Notes under the pieces: model-generated
Database searches by the model: none
The model's input: the letters and a program-made list of their open reading frames with translations, nothing else
Told to the model about the DNA's origin: nothing
Made by a program: the position numbers and the translations under genes
Part shown: piece after piece, positions 51,514 through 60,065 of the stretch
Layout: each line of letters opens with the position of its first letter
Numbering within the stretch: the stretch's first letter is position 1
Assembly (NCBI RefSeq): GCF_019355935.1
Contig: NZ_CP079925.1
Coordinates: 1,488,001 to 1,552,000, forward strand
Direction of reading: 5' to 3'
From: Comamonas sp. Y33R10-2
GTDB taxonomy: Bacteria; Pseudomonadota; Gammaproteobacteria; Burkholderiales; Burkholderiaceae_C
Length of the DNA stretch: 64,000 bases

Positions 51514-52338
51514 ATGAAGCGACGTTTTTGGATGGCCACCATGGCTACTTTGGTCATGGCAAGCGGTATGGCTCAGGCCGACCAGGTCGATGACATCAAG
51601 AAAAAGGGTGAGCTGGTCGTGGGCGTGCTGGGTACTGATGAACCCATGAGCTTTATTGACCCCAAGACCCGCGAGCTGATTGGTTACGACGTGGACTTGG
51701 GCAAGGCTGTGGCCGCCAAGCTGGGCGTGAAAGCCGTGTTCAAGCAAATCACGCTGGCCGCGCGCATTCCTGAACTGCAGCAAGGTCACATCGATTTGCT
51801 GGCCGCATCTCTCACGCACAACAAAGAGCGCGAAGCGCAAATCGACTTCTCGCTGACCACTTATGTGACTGGCACCAAGGTGCTGGTGCGCACCAATAGC
51901 GGCATCAACGATGTGCCTGACTTGGCTGGCAAGCGCGTGGCTACGGCCAAGGGCAGCTCCATGGAAGTGAACATCAAAAAGGCCGTGCCTACCGTTCAGG
52001 TCATCAGCTTTGATACATCGCCCCAAGCCTTTGTCGCGCTGCAGCAAGGCAAGGCCGTGGGCTTTGTCAACGAAGACATGAGCCTGGTGCGCGCCATGAA
52101 TCAGCTGGGCGACAAGCGCAGCGACTACAAGATGCTGCCAACGAACTTGGCGCTGGAGCCTTTGGCTTTGGGCATCAAAAAGGGTGAAGCCAACTTGAAG
52201 AAGGTGGTGGATGATTCCCTGCGCGAGCTGGAAGCCAGTGGCAAGGCCGAAGCCCTGTATGAAAACTGGTTTGGCCAAAAGAGCGCGCTGAAGATGCCTA
52301 AGCGCGAGTTCAAGCTCAACAGCGACAAGATTGATTAA
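51514..52338 (+). CDS. Polar amino acid ABC transporter, substrate-binding protein
   Basis: Periplasmic binding protein of 274 residues with a Sec signal peptide (about 1-22, ending GMAQA). The mature protein follows the SBP_bac_3 pattern: GELVVGVLGTDEPMSF, ELIGYDVDLGKAVAAKLGV, RIPELQQGHIDLLAASLT and ALYENWF. By eye it is closest to the glutamate/aspartate group (GltI-like). A good ribosome site GGAG precedes it. It is the first of four genes of one importer. Confidence 0.9.
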   Translation: MKRRFWMATMATLVMASGMAQADQVDDIKKKGELVVGVLGTDEPMSFIDPKTRELIGYDVDLGKAVAAKLGVKAVFKQITLAARIPELQQGHIDLLAASLTHNKEREAQIDFSLTTYVTGTKVLVRTNSGINDVPDLAGKRVATAKGSSMEVNIKKAVPTVQVISFDTSPQAFVALQQGKAVGFVNEDMSLVRAMNQLGDKRSDYKMLPTNLALEPLALGIKKGEANLKKVVDDSLRELEASGKAEALYENWFGQKSALKMPKREFKLNSDKID

Positions 52339-52403
52339 GCCGCAAGGCACACATTTGAACAGCGCGCCCTTTGCGGGCGCGTTTTTGGTTCAGAGCGGGG
52401 TTT

Positions 52404-53099
52404 ATGACGACTTTCGATATTCAGATGCTGCTGACAGGCCAGTACCACGACATGATGGTCGCGGGGCTGAAGATGTCGCTGCAATATTTATTCTTCAGCT
52501 TTTGCATTGCGCTGCCGCTGGGGCTTGTGATTGCGCTGTGCAGACTTTCCCCTTTCAAATGGCTCAACGCCATTGGCGCCACTTATGTGGAAGTGATTCG
52601 CAGCATTCCGCTGCTGGCGCACATGTTGGTCTGGTACTTTGGCGTGCCAGAGTTGCTGCCAGAGTCTTGGAAGCTGGCGCTGTACGAAGGCCCGGTGGAG
52701 TCCATCTGCGCCGTGATTGCGCTGGGCGTTTACACCGCAGCCTATATGGCTGAGGACATTCGCAGTGGCATTCGCGCCGTACCCACCGTACAAATGGAAG
52801 CATCGCGCGCGCTGGGGCTGAGCTATATGCAAACCATGGGCACGGTAATCCTGCCCCAGGCTTTGCGCATGACGGTGCCGCCATTGATCTCGCAGACTTT
52901 GAACCTGTGGAAGGGCACGTCGATTGCCACCGTGATTGGTGCCACCGAAATGATGTACCAAGCCGGGCAGATTGAAAGCCAGTCTTTTAGAAGTTTTGAA
53001 GTCTTCGCCTTTGCCAGCGTTGCCTATCTGGGCGTGTCGCTCATCATCACGCTGCTGGCGAGCTGGTTTCAGCACCGCTATCCCGTGCGGACCATGTAA
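52404..53099 (+). CDS. Polar amino acid ABC transporter permease 1
   Basis: Inner-membrane channel subunit of 231 residues starting MTTFDIQMLL. It has about five membrane segments, VEVIRSIPLLAHMLVWYFG and the EAA-loop MEASRALGLSYMQTMGTVILPQAL, as in the HisM/GltJ family. The open frame starts earlier (52371), but the ATG at 52404 fits the family. The second permease follows 12 bases after its stop. Confidence 0.92.
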   Translation: MTTFDIQMLLTGQYHDMMVAGLKMSLQYLFFSFCIALPLGLVIALCRLSPFKWLNAIGATYVEVIRSIPLLAHMLVWYFGVPELLPESWKLALYEGPVESICAVIALGVYTAAYMAEDIRSGIRAVPTVQMEASRALGLSYMQTMGTVILPQALRMTVPPLISQTLNLWKGTSIATVIGATEMMYQAGQIESQSFRSFEVFAFASVAYLGVSLIITLLASWFQHRYPVRTM

Positions 53100-53111
53100 G
53101 GGAAGACGCAG

Positions 53112-53837
53112 ATGCTGGAATTGATTCAAGAATATTGGTTGTACTTTTTGGTGGGGCAGTACCCCAATGGGCCGCTGGGTGGCTTGGCGCTGACTTTGAT
53201 TTTGGCCAGCTTGGGCCTGATTTTGTCGCTGCCGCTGGGGCTGGTATTTGGCCTGATGCGCGTCTCGCCTTACCGCTGGGTGCGCTGGCCGATTACGGCG
53301 CTGGTCTATGTGGTGCGCGGCACGCCGCTGCTAATGGTGGTGTTTTGGGCTTACTTCTTTTTACCCACCATCACGGGCGTCAAGACCAATCAGTTTTGGA
53401 CCATGTTGATTGCGCTGGTCATCTTTGATGCCGCATATCTGGCCGAAATTGTGCGCGCGGGAATTTTGGGCTTGCCCAAGGGGCAGATGGAGTGCGGCCG
53501 AGCGCTGGGCCTGTCGTACCTGACGACGATGGCCACGGTGGTGCTGCCGCAGGCGCTGCGCAACTCTTTGCCATCGCTGGTGAACCAGTTCATCTCGACC
53601 ATCAAAGAGACTTCGCTGGGCTACATCATCGGTCTGGCCGAGATTAGTTATATCGCCTCGCAAATCAACGCGCAGGTGATGACCAAGGGCGCGCAGGTGT
53701 TTGGCCTGCTGGCGCTGACGTATTTTATTTTGTGTTTTGGCCTGTCCCGTGTGGCTTACGCGCTGGAGCGACGCTTGGTGCGTCAAGGACTTGGTAAATC
53801 AAAGGCCGTGACAAAGGCTGTGAAGGTATCTGCATGA
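53112..53837 (+). CDS. Polar amino acid ABC transporter permease 2
   Basis: Second channel subunit of 241 residues, with [20 protein letters not shown] and the EAA loop [24 protein letters not shown]. Two different permeases suggest a heterodimer, as in glutamate/aspartate importers. Its end overlaps the ATPase gene by four bases (ATGA). Confidence 0.92.
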   Translation: MLELIQEYWLYFLVGQYPNGPLGGLALTLILASLGLILSLPLGLVFGLMRVSPYRWVRWPITALVYVVRGTPLLMVVFWAYFFLPTITGVKTNQFWTMLIALVIFDAAYLAEIVRAGILGLPKGQMECGRALGLSYLTTMATVVLPQALRNSLPSLVNQFISTIKETSLGYIIGLAEISYIASQINAQVMTKGAQVFGLLALTYFILCFGLSRVAYALERRLVRQGLGKSKAVTKAVKVSA

Positions 53838-54565
53838 TTGAGTTGCGCAATGTGAACAAGTGGTATGGCGACTACCACGCGCTGGTGGAAGTCAATGAAA
53901 CTATTCCTACTGGAGAAGTCGTCGTGGTCTGCGGCCCATCGGGCTCGGGCAAATCTACGCTGATTCGAACCATCAACCGCTTGGAAGAAATTCAGTCCGG
54001 CCAAATTTTGCTGGACGGCAGCGATGTGCATGCCAAGGGGCAGGACTTGAACCAGCTGCGCGCTGGCATTGGCTTTGTGTTTCAGCAGTTCAATCTTTTC
54101 CCGCATCTGACGGTGCTGGAAAACTGCACGCTGGCCGCAGTCAAGCTCAAAAAACTCACCGCCATTGAGGCACAAGAGCGCGCCATGGCGCTGCTCGAGC
54201 GGGTGGGGCTGGCGCACAAAGCGCAGGCCATTCCCGGCCAACTCTCCGGCGGTCAGCAGCAGCGCGTGGCGATTGCGCGTGCTTTAACGCTGGCGCCCCC
54301 CATCATCTTGTTTGACGAGCCCACCAGCGCGCTAGACCCTGAAATGGTGGGCGAGGTGCTGCTCGTGATGCGTGACTTGGCCAAAGATGGCATGACCATG
54401 GTTTGCGTGACCCACGAAATGGGCTTTGCCCGCGAAGTGGCCGACCGCGTGATCTTTATGGACCAAGGCAAGGTGCTGGAGCGGGCCAAACCTGCTGACT
54501 TTTTTGGCAACCCGCAGCATCCGCGCACGCAGAAGTTTCTGTCCGATATCCGCTCGCCGTTTTAA
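53834..54565 (+). CDS. Polar amino acid ABC transporter, ATP-binding protein
   Basis: ATPase of 243 residues with Walker [10 protein letters not shown] at residues 35-43, [30 protein letters not shown] covering signature and Walker B, and the H-loop THEMG. It is the GlnQ/HisP/GltL type. It closes the four-gene importer. Context with the upstream D-cysteine desulfhydrase hints at a D-amino acid or cysteine-related substrate, but the binding protein resembles the Glu/Asp group. Confidence 0.94.
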   Translation: MIELRNVNKWYGDYHALVEVNETIPTGEVVVVCGPSGSGKSTLIRTINRLEEIQSGQILLDGSDVHAKGQDLNQLRAGIGFVFQQFNLFPHLTVLENCTLAAVKLKKLTAIEAQERAMALLERVGLAHKAQAIPGQLSGGQQQRVAIARALTLAPPIILFDEPTSALDPEMVGEVLLVMRDLAKDGMTMVCVTHEMGFAREVADRVIFMDQGKVLERAKPADFFGNPQHPRTQKFLSDIRSPF

Positions 54566-54610
54566 GAGCGCGGGGTTGACACTACAGTCAACCCCAGTTC
54601 ACTCTTATTT

Positions 54611-54655
54611 TGATAGCTTCTAGTCCAGTATTTATATGGACTAAGAAGCTATTTG
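54611..54655. repeat. Family 1 hairpin repeat
   Basis: ATAGCTTCTAGTCCA (54613-54627) pairs with TGGACTAAGAAGCTAT (54637-54652), one bulge. Lies between convergent genes and could act as a transcription end. Confidence 0.7.
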
Positions 54656-54667
54656 AGTGGATTTTTC

Positions 54668-55030
54668 TCAAGCCTTCTTCAAAAACTCAGACTTGAGAAT
54701 GAACGGCCCTTGGTCTGTCTTGCAGTCCACGTCATGGTCGCCGTTGTCATACACAAGGCGAATGCCTTTGATCTTGGTTCCCTTTTTGATCACGGTAGAC
54801 GAGCCCTTGACCTTTAAGTCTTTCACCAGCAGCACGCTATCGCCATCGGCCAGCGGCGCTCCGTTGGCGTCTTTGATCACGCGCGGGCCGCTGTCTTCGT
54901 CGTCAGTGGCCGAGCCCGTTGCAGCGGCAGTCCATTCGTGGCCGCAGTCGGGGCAAATCAGCAACTCACCGTCGGGGTAGGTGTTGTCTAAGCCGCATTG
55001 GGGGCAGGTGGGTAGGGAGGATGTGCTCAA
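54668..55030 (-). CDS. YjdM/PhnA family zinc-ribbon protein
   Basis: Small cytosolic protein of 120 residues. An N-terminal zinc ribbon has Cys9/Cys12 (CPQC) and Cys26/Cys29 (CPDC); then comes the PhnA domain with VIKDANGAPLADGDSVLLVKDLKVKGSS and KGIRLVYDN. The name comes from position in the E. coli phosphonate region; it is not a phosphonoacetate hydrolase and its role is unclear. Single gene. Confidence 0.9.
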   Translation of the reverse strand: MSTSSLPTCPQCGLDNTYPDGELLICPDCGHEWTAAATGSATDDEDSGPRVIKDANGAPLADGDSVLLVKDLKVKGSSTVIKKGTKIKGIRLVYDNGDHDVDCKTDQGPFILKSEFLKKA

Positions 55031-55070
55031 GGTGGGCTTTCAGTTCAATTTTTTACAGGCGCTAACTTTA

Positions 55071-55187
55071 GAGTCGCTAACACCACCCTTGATACGTCGT
55101 TGCTTGGCATTGCCATACGAATGTACTGCCTGATGCTTCGCGAATCGTCTTAAACGCAAATCTTGTGTTTGCTGGGTGGTGGGGGCT
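55071..55187. repeat. Family 2 repeat (about 120 bases)
   Basis: GAGTCGCTAACACCACCCTTGATACGTCGTTGC ... CTGCCTGATGCTTCGCGAATCGTCTTAAACGCAAATCTTGTGTTTGCTGGGTGGTGGG. Ends are imperfectly inverted (CACCACCC and GGGTGGTG). Confidence 0.75.
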
Positions 55188-55192
55188 GCTTT

Positions 55193-55235
55193 TAATAGCT
55201 GCTAGTCCAATATATACAAGGACTTCTGGCAGTTT
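55193..55235. repeat. Family 1 hairpin repeat
   Basis: AATAGCTGCTAGTCCAATATATACAAGGACTTCTGGCAG. GCTAGTCC and GGACTTCTGGC pair imperfectly. Adjacent to the family 2 copy. Confidence 0.65.
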
Positions 55236-55305
55236 TTCCCAATTATCGATGGGTTTAATCATCATCAAACTCAGCGCCAGCGCAAATCGTCTTTAGGCGG
55301 CTTTA

Positions 55306-55427
55306 TGAGCCGCTAACACAACTCTTGATACGTCGTTGCTTCACCTTGTCGTACGCTTGAACTGCCTGCGGCTTCGCGCCTCGTCTCAATCGCAAATCTT
55401 CGATTTGCTGAGTTGTGTTCGCCGCTC
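55306..55427. repeat. Family 2 repeat (about 120 bases)
   Basis: GAGCCGCTAACACAACTCTTGATACGTCGTTGC ... TCTCAATCGCAAATCTTCGATTTGCTGAGTTGTGTTCGCCGCTC. Terminal parts are inverted (CTAACACAACTC with GAGTTGTGTT). It touches the stop codon of the DUF2798 gene. Confidence 0.8.
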
Positions 55428-55918
55428 TAAGCAGCTTTCGCGTTGCCCGCTTTTTGATGCAGCTTGACCATCACCGCACGGGCAATGGGTTGAATGATCA
55501 GCGCTTCCAGGATCAGCACCACAAAGAAGTTGCGCGGCCAGTCGTGCAGCATGCGGCCAAGCCAGCCTTCTGCGCCGAATGCGATCAGGTTGCCGATGCC
55601 CGTCATCACCAGCGACATGCCGAATACCGTGAACACCATGCGAAACAGAATTTTGGCATTGCCGCTGTCTGTGGCGGGGCTCAGGCGGTGCATGGCTTTT
55701 TCGGCAATGCGCCCGACCAGCAGGGGCTCGACCAACATGGCAATGACAAACATCAGCGGAAAGTAAAAGGCGATGCTTTGCAGGGTTTGGGCGTTGACTT
55801 CCTGCGCATGGATGAGCACGTTGAATGTGGTCATCACCAGTGCGGTAAGAGAGCAAATCGTCGCACCGTAAATCGCCCCTTCTTTGTTGTTGTGGGGAAG
55901 GCGGTTGTCTTGTTGCAT
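55427..55918 (-). CDS. DUF2798 family membrane protein
   Basis: Small inner-membrane protein of 163 residues from the ATG at 55918. About four hydrophobic segments are seen; the family-like core is SLTALVMTTFNVLIHAQEV and, in a second similar half, RMVFTVFGMSLVMTGIGNLI with NFFVVLILEALIIQPIAR. Two DUF2798-like halves suggest an internal duplication. Function is unknown. The frame extends to 55981 but the shorter start removes an unlikely leader. Confidence 0.8.
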   Translation of the reverse strand: MQQDNRLPHNNKEGAIYGATICSLTALVMTTFNVLIHAQEVNAQTLQSIAFYFPLMFVIAMLVEPLLVGRIAEKAMHRLSPATDSGNAKILFRMVFTVFGMSLVMTGIGNLIAFGAEGWLGRMLHDWPRNFFVVLILEALIIQPIARAVMVKLHQKAGNAKAA

Positions 55919-56101
55919 GGGTTGGGAGCAATCAGCTGTAGAAGAGAAAGGTCGCAATTTTAGGAATTCATGGCCTTGCATCGCGTTCTGTCACACGTTG
56001 CCCCTGTGTGCATGGCGTGGCATTGCTGCTGCTTTGAGACGATTTTTTCAAAGTGTGAACAAGCGCAGATTTCGGTTTTTTAAGTGCTAGAAATCACCGA
56101 A

Positions 56102-57037
56102 TCAAGCTTGAAACGCTTGAATCCCTTGCATGCAATAAAGCAAAAACCGATTGGCGGCGGGCGATAGGTGGCGGCCTGTGCGGGTGATCAGCTGCATCTC
56201 GGCATCTTCTAGCGCTGCATTATCAATAGGGATGGCACGCAAGCGGCCGCTGGCTAGCTCGGCCGTGACGGAGCAGGGCGGCAGCAGCGTTACGCCTTGG
56301 CCGCTGGTGACGAAGGCCAAAAGTACGCTGATGAGGTTGCTGGTCAGTGCGGGGCTGAGGTGGGTTTTATCCGCCTGCTCGGCATATTCCACCAGTTGGC
56401 GAATGCCGTACACGCCTTGGAGCATGGCAATAGGCCACTGGTTGAGTTCTTTGAGCGTTGTTTGAGCCGCACTGGCCAAAGGGTGCTGGGCGTGAACGAT
56501 GGCATGCATGGGCTGGCGCGCCGTGCCGCGGGCGGTAATGTGACTGTCGGCTGGCGGGTAATAAACCAGGCCGATCTCGGCAGCATCTTCACGAATGCGG
56601 CGCATGATTTCAGTCGTGCCATAAATTTCTAGCGAGATGCTCACGCCTGGGTGCTGTTGGCGAAATTGGCGAATCGGCCCGTCGATCAGCTCTTGCGCAA
56701 AACCTTCACCGCTGACGATGCTGACGCTGCCGCTGTGCAGGCCGCGCATGGCATCGACCTTGGCCAGCATGTCGTGTTGATGGGCGGTGTGCTCGCGGTG
56801 GTAATCCAAAATGAGCCCGCCCGCCTCGGTGGGCACCACGCCGCTGCGGTGGCGCTCTAGCAGGATGACTCCAAGCTCTTCTTCAAGCAGGCTAATTTGG
56901 CGACTGACTGCTGAGGGAACAATACCCAGCTTTTCAGCGGCAGCGCGTACCGATCCACAGGAGACGGCCTCAAAAAGATAGCGGGCGCGAGAGTCTTGAA
57001 ATGCAGGCATGCAGCGATTGTGGTCGCTAAATTGCAT
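56102..57037 (-). CDS. LysR-family transcriptional regulator
   Basis: Regulator of 311 residues with an N-terminal winged helix (ARYLFEAVSCGSVRAAAEKLGIVPSAVSRQISLLEEELG) and an effector-binding domain. An ATG at 57010 would give 302 residues and may be the true start. It diverges from the DUF3100 transporter-amidohydrolase pair, separated by 176 bases, and probably controls it. Confidence 0.88.
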   Translation of the reverse strand: MQFSDHNRCMPAFQDSRARYLFEAVSCGSVRAAAEKLGIVPSAVSRQISLLEEELGVILLERHRSGVVPTEAGGLILDYHREHTAHQHDMLAKVDAMRGLHSGSVSIVSGEGFAQELIDGPIRQFRQQHPGVSISLEIYGTTEIMRRIREDAAEIGLVYYPPADSHITARGTARQPMHAIVHAQHPLASAAQTTLKELNQWPIAMLQGVYGIRQLVEYAEQADKTHLSPALTSNLISVLLAFVTSGQGVTLLPPCSVTAELASGRLRAIPIDNAALEDAEMQLITRTGRHLSPAANRFLLYCMQGIQAFQA

Positions 57038-57213
57038 GGGTAGAGCTACGTATGTTCACTTTTTTAGAACAGAAAAACTGAGCGTATGCAATAAATGCAT
57101 TGCTATATTCGGCTCCAGCATAGGTAGTGCTGGTGAGGGCTGGCTACGCCTTATTTCAGGTTTTTGAGCTAATTCAGCGCGTCGGCCGTGGTCGTCGTGC
57201 GCAAGGAATCGTG

Positions 57214-58563
57214 ATGCGTACAAAAGTGCAGCCGGCCAAGGCCGCGTTGAAGATGAGTAGTGTGGTGCAAGTGTTTGCGCTGGCGCTGGTGATTGCGGCA
57301 TTGTCTGAATGGCTGGGGCCGCTGCCCATTGCTTTAGGCGTGGGTAAGGTGGTGCTGCTGCCCATGATCTGGGCGCTGCTGATTGGTTTGGTGCTGGGCC
57401 TGCTGCGCAAGCGCCTGCCCGGGCCGCTGCAACTTGGCTTGTATAGCCAAAACTTGGCCGCTGCCGTGCTGTCTTGCGCGCTGTTTTTGTTTATTGCCAA
57501 GTTGGGTTTGATGGTGGGCGGCTCGCTGCCGCAACTGGCCAAGGTAGGCTGGGGCTTGGCGCTGCAAGAGTTAGGTAACTTGGTGGGCTGCGTAGCGCTG
57601 GGTATGCCGGTGGCGCTGCTGCTGGGCATTAAGCGTGAAGCGATTGGCGCTACGTTCTCGATTGGCCGTGAACCGGGCTTGGCCATCATTGGCGAGCGCT
57701 TCGGCATGGATTCGCCCGAAGGCCGCGGCGTGCTGGCTGAATACATTACTGGCACGTTGATTGGAGCGATTTTTATCTCGCTGCTGGCGGGCTTTATCGC
57801 AAGCTTGGGCATTTTCCACCCCATCGCCTTGGGCATGGGCGCGGGCGTGGGCTCTGGCTCCATGACTGCCGCTGCCGTGGGCGCGGTTGCAGCGCAGTAC
57901 CCTGAAATGGGCGAGCAAATCGCGACTTTTGCCGCTGCCGCGAACCTGATCGCGACGACGGTTGGAACGTATTTGACGCTGTTCATCTCCCTGCCTTTGG
58001 CTGTGCGTGCTTACCAGTGGCTGGAGCCGATTTTGGGCAGCAAACGCAAGGCCGCTTTGGTGGAAAAGCTCGCTCCTGCAGCCCAAGCCAATCAAGCTGA
58101 GGAAGAAAAGGTCGATGTGCCCGCGCTGAGCTTGGGCATGCGCCTGCTGTGCTGGGTTTGGGTGGGCGCCATGGTGTTGATTGGCAACCGCATTGGTTAC
58201 GGCACGCCGATGCTGGACGCTTTGCCCGGCGTGCTCATCATCATCATCCCCGTGCTGGTGGGTGATTTGATCTATATGGCGACGGGTCGCAAGCTGCCTG
58301 CGGTGTGCTGGATTTCTTTCATCGCCATGGCCATGACCTTCCCGCAAATGCCGCTGGCCGCTGAAGTGACTGCGCTGACTGGCAAGGTGAGCTTTTTGGC
58401 CATGATTACGCCCATGCTGACCTTTGCCGGCCTGTCGCTGGCCAAGGATATTCCGGCGTTTCGCCGCTTGGGCTGGCGCATTGTGCTGGTCTCGCTGCTG
58501 GCCAATGCCGGTGTGTTCTTGGCTGCGACCATGATCGCCCAGACCTTTGTGCATACGCTGTAA
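57214..58563 (+). CDS. DUF3100 membrane protein, probable transporter
   Basis: Polytopic inner-membrane protein of 449 residues starting MRTKVQPAKAALKMSS at the ATG at 57214 (ribosome site AAGGA). About 11 hydrophobic segments; motifs include SIGREPGLAIIGERFGMDSPEGRG and GMGAGVGSGSMTAAAVGAV. The DUF3100 family is usually found beside M20 peptidases, as here, and I infer import of an amide or amino acid conjugate. No experimental function is known to me. The next gene starts 14 bases after the stop. Confidence 0.85.
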   Translation: MRTKVQPAKAALKMSSVVQVFALALVIAALSEWLGPLPIALGVGKVVLLPMIWALLIGLVLGLLRKRLPGPLQLGLYSQNLAAAVLSCALFLFIAKLGLMVGGSLPQLAKVGWGLALQELGNLVGCVALGMPVALLLGIKREAIGATFSIGREPGLAIIGERFGMDSPEGRGVLAEYITGTLIGAIFISLLAGFIASLGIFHPIALGMGAGVGSGSMTAAAVGAVAAQYPEMGEQIATFAAAANLIATTVGTYLTLFISLPLAVRAYQWLEPILGSKRKAALVEKLAPAAQANQAEEEKVDVPALSLGMRLLCWVWVGAMVLIGNRIGYGTPMLDALPGVLIIIIPVLVGDLIYMATGRKLPAVCWISFIAMAMTFPQMPLAAEVTALTGKVSFLAMITPMLTFAGLSLAKDIPAFRRLGWRIVLVSLLANAGVFLAATMIAQTFVHTL

Positions 58564-58577
58564 GCGCGGAGCGAAGT

Positions 58578-59759
58578 ATGTTGAACACTATTCAATGGCC
58601 CGGTCAGCAAGCGCTGCAAGCGTGGCGCCACGACTTTCATCGCCACCCTGAGACGGCATTTCAAGAGCACCGCACCAGCGCACGTGTTTCGGATTTGCTC
58701 AAAAGCTTTGGCTTGGAAGTACACCGTGGGCTGGCAGGAACCGGCGTCGTCGCTGTGCTCAAGGGCTTGCGCGGCGCAGGTCCTTCCATCGGCCTGCGCG
58801 CTGATATGGATGCGCTGAACGTGACAGAACTCAACCAGTGCGAGCACGTATCCACCCACGCCGGCCGCATGCACGCCTGCGGCCATGACGGCCACACAAG
58901 CATGTTGCTAGGCGCCGCGCAAGCACTGGCATCGCACCCCGATTTTGCGGGCACCGTGTACTTCATCTTTCAGCCTGCCGAAGAAAACGAAGGCGGCGCG
59001 CGCGCCATGATTGAGGACGGGCTGTTTAAGCGTTTCCCAATGGATGCGGTGTACAGCATGCACAACTGGCCGGGACTGCCTCTGGGTACGGCGGCGGTGC
59101 ATTCCGGCGCTGTGATGGCAGCCTTCGATATTTTCGATCTGACCTTGACTGGCAAAGGCTGCCACGCCGCCATGCCGCATTTGGGTAAAGACGCCTTGCT
59201 GGCTGCCTGCCAGTTGGTGACCCATTTGCCTGCGTTGATTGCCCGCGAGCAAGAAGTGCACAAGCCCGCCGTGCTAAGCGTCACCAGCTTTAACGCCGGT
59301 GACACCTATAACGTGATGCCTGAGGCCATCAAGCTGCGCGGCACCGTGCGCTGCTTTGACATGCCCCAGCGCGCTCGTATCGAGCAGCGCTTTCGCGAAG
59401 CCATTGCTGCTACCTGCGCGCTGCATGGGCTGCAGGCTCAATTGGACTACCGCGTCAGCTACCCGGCCACCATCAACAACGCCACCCATGCCGAAGTCTG
59501 TGCCGATGTGCTGACCGGCGTGCTTGGCGAAGGCAAAGTGCGCCGCGACATGGTGCCCAGCATGGCATCGGAAGACTTCGCCTTCATGGCGCAAGAATGC
59601 CCCGGTGTCTATATCTGGCTGGGCAATGGCGAGGGCAGCGCATCGCTGCACAACCCCCAATATGACTTTAACGACGCCAACTTGCCTTTGGGCATGCGCT
59701 ACTGGGTAGAGCTGGTGCATGCGCTGCTGCGCGACGGCAAGCTGCCAAGCTCGACGTAA
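58578..59759 (+). CDS. M20 family amidohydrolase (hippurate hydrolase/aminoacylase type)
   Basis: Metal-dependent amidohydrolase of 393 residues. Metal ligands and motifs: RADMDALNVTE, HACGHDGHTSMLLGAA, FQPAEENEGGARAMIEDG with the catalytic Glu pair, and MASEDFAFMAQECPG near the C-terminus. It removes an acyl or similar group from an amino acid; the substrate is probably what the co-transcribed DUF3100 protein imports. No signal peptide, so it is cytosolic. Confidence 0.92.
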   Translation: MLNTIQWPGQQALQAWRHDFHRHPETAFQEHRTSARVSDLLKSFGLEVHRGLAGTGVVAVLKGLRGAGPSIGLRADMDALNVTELNQCEHVSTHAGRMHACGHDGHTSMLLGAAQALASHPDFAGTVYFIFQPAEENEGGARAMIEDGLFKRFPMDAVYSMHNWPGLPLGTAAVHSGAVMAAFDIFDLTLTGKGCHAAMPHLGKDALLAACQLVTHLPALIAREQEVHKPAVLSVTSFNAGDTYNVMPEAIKLRGTVRCFDMPQRARIEQRFREAIAATCALHGLQAQLDYRVSYPATINNATHAEVCADVLTGVLGEGKVRRDMVPSMASEDFAFMAQECPGVYIWLGNGEGSASLHNPQYDFNDANLPLGMRYWVELVHALLRDGKLPSST

Positions 59760-59780
59760 TGGGGAATGCATAAAACATAA

Positions 59781-59801
59781 GGCATAGGGCATAGGGCATA
59801 G
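59781..59801. repeat. Short heptamer repeat GGCATAG, three units plus degenerate neighbours
   Basis: Three exact GGCATAG copies at 59781-59801 with variants on both sides (GCATAAAACATAA before, GCCATAAGGCA after). No function evident. Confidence 0.7.
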
Positions 59802-59851
59802 GCCATAAGGCAAAAGAAAAAACGCAAAAGACGCTTCACGCCAATCACCAA

Positions 59852-59875
59852 GCCGGGCTCTGCCCGGTTTTTTTT
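59852..59875 (+). terminator. Terminator after the amidohydrolase
   Basis: CCGGGC at 59853-59858 and GCCCGG at 59862-59867 around a TCT loop, followed by eight T. Confidence 0.85.
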
Positions 59876-59891
59876 GTTTCAAATTTTTAAA

Positions 59892-59932
59892 ACCATAGCT
59901 AAAAGTCCTTTTGGTGTATGGACTAGCTGCCA
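59892..59932. repeat. Family 1 repeat copy
   Basis: CCATAGCTAAAAGTCCTTTTGGTGTATGGACTAGCTGCC: AGTCC and GGACT arms with the AGCTG ends of the family. Confidence 0.6.
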
Positions 59933-60011
59933 ATTTCAAGGTGAATTGATTGCGGATTGAGGTGAAATTTAAAAACCCCTTGGCTCACGGTGCTTCGTTG
60001 ATTCGTTAAAT

Positions 60012-60031
60012 TACTGTATAAATAAACAGTA
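60012..60031 (+). promoter_or_regulatory. Near-consensus LexA (SOS) box upstream of the radical SAM gene
   Basis: TACTGTATAAATAAACAGTA has exact CTGT and ACAG half sites eight bases apart plus the flanking TA/TA of the E. coli 20-base consensus TACTGTATATATATACAGTA. It lies 35 bases upstream of the ATG at 60066. Confidence 0.88.
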
Positions 60032-60065
60032 CATCGTGAATTCCTCACGAATCACGAGCACCATC

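Noticed and set aside
51514..54565. Importer as a cystine transporter by analogy with E. coli
   Set aside because: The binding protein and two-permease layout resemble the Glu/Asp group more; only the neighbour supports cystine.
54668..55030. YjdM/PhnA as a partner of the PhnCDE-like importer
   Set aside because: The two are 51 kb apart and PhnA proteins are not shown to act in phosphonate use.
57571..58554. 327-codon minus-strand frame opposite the DUF3100 gene
   Set aside because: Antisense shadow of a high-GC membrane gene with Arg/Gln/His-rich translation.
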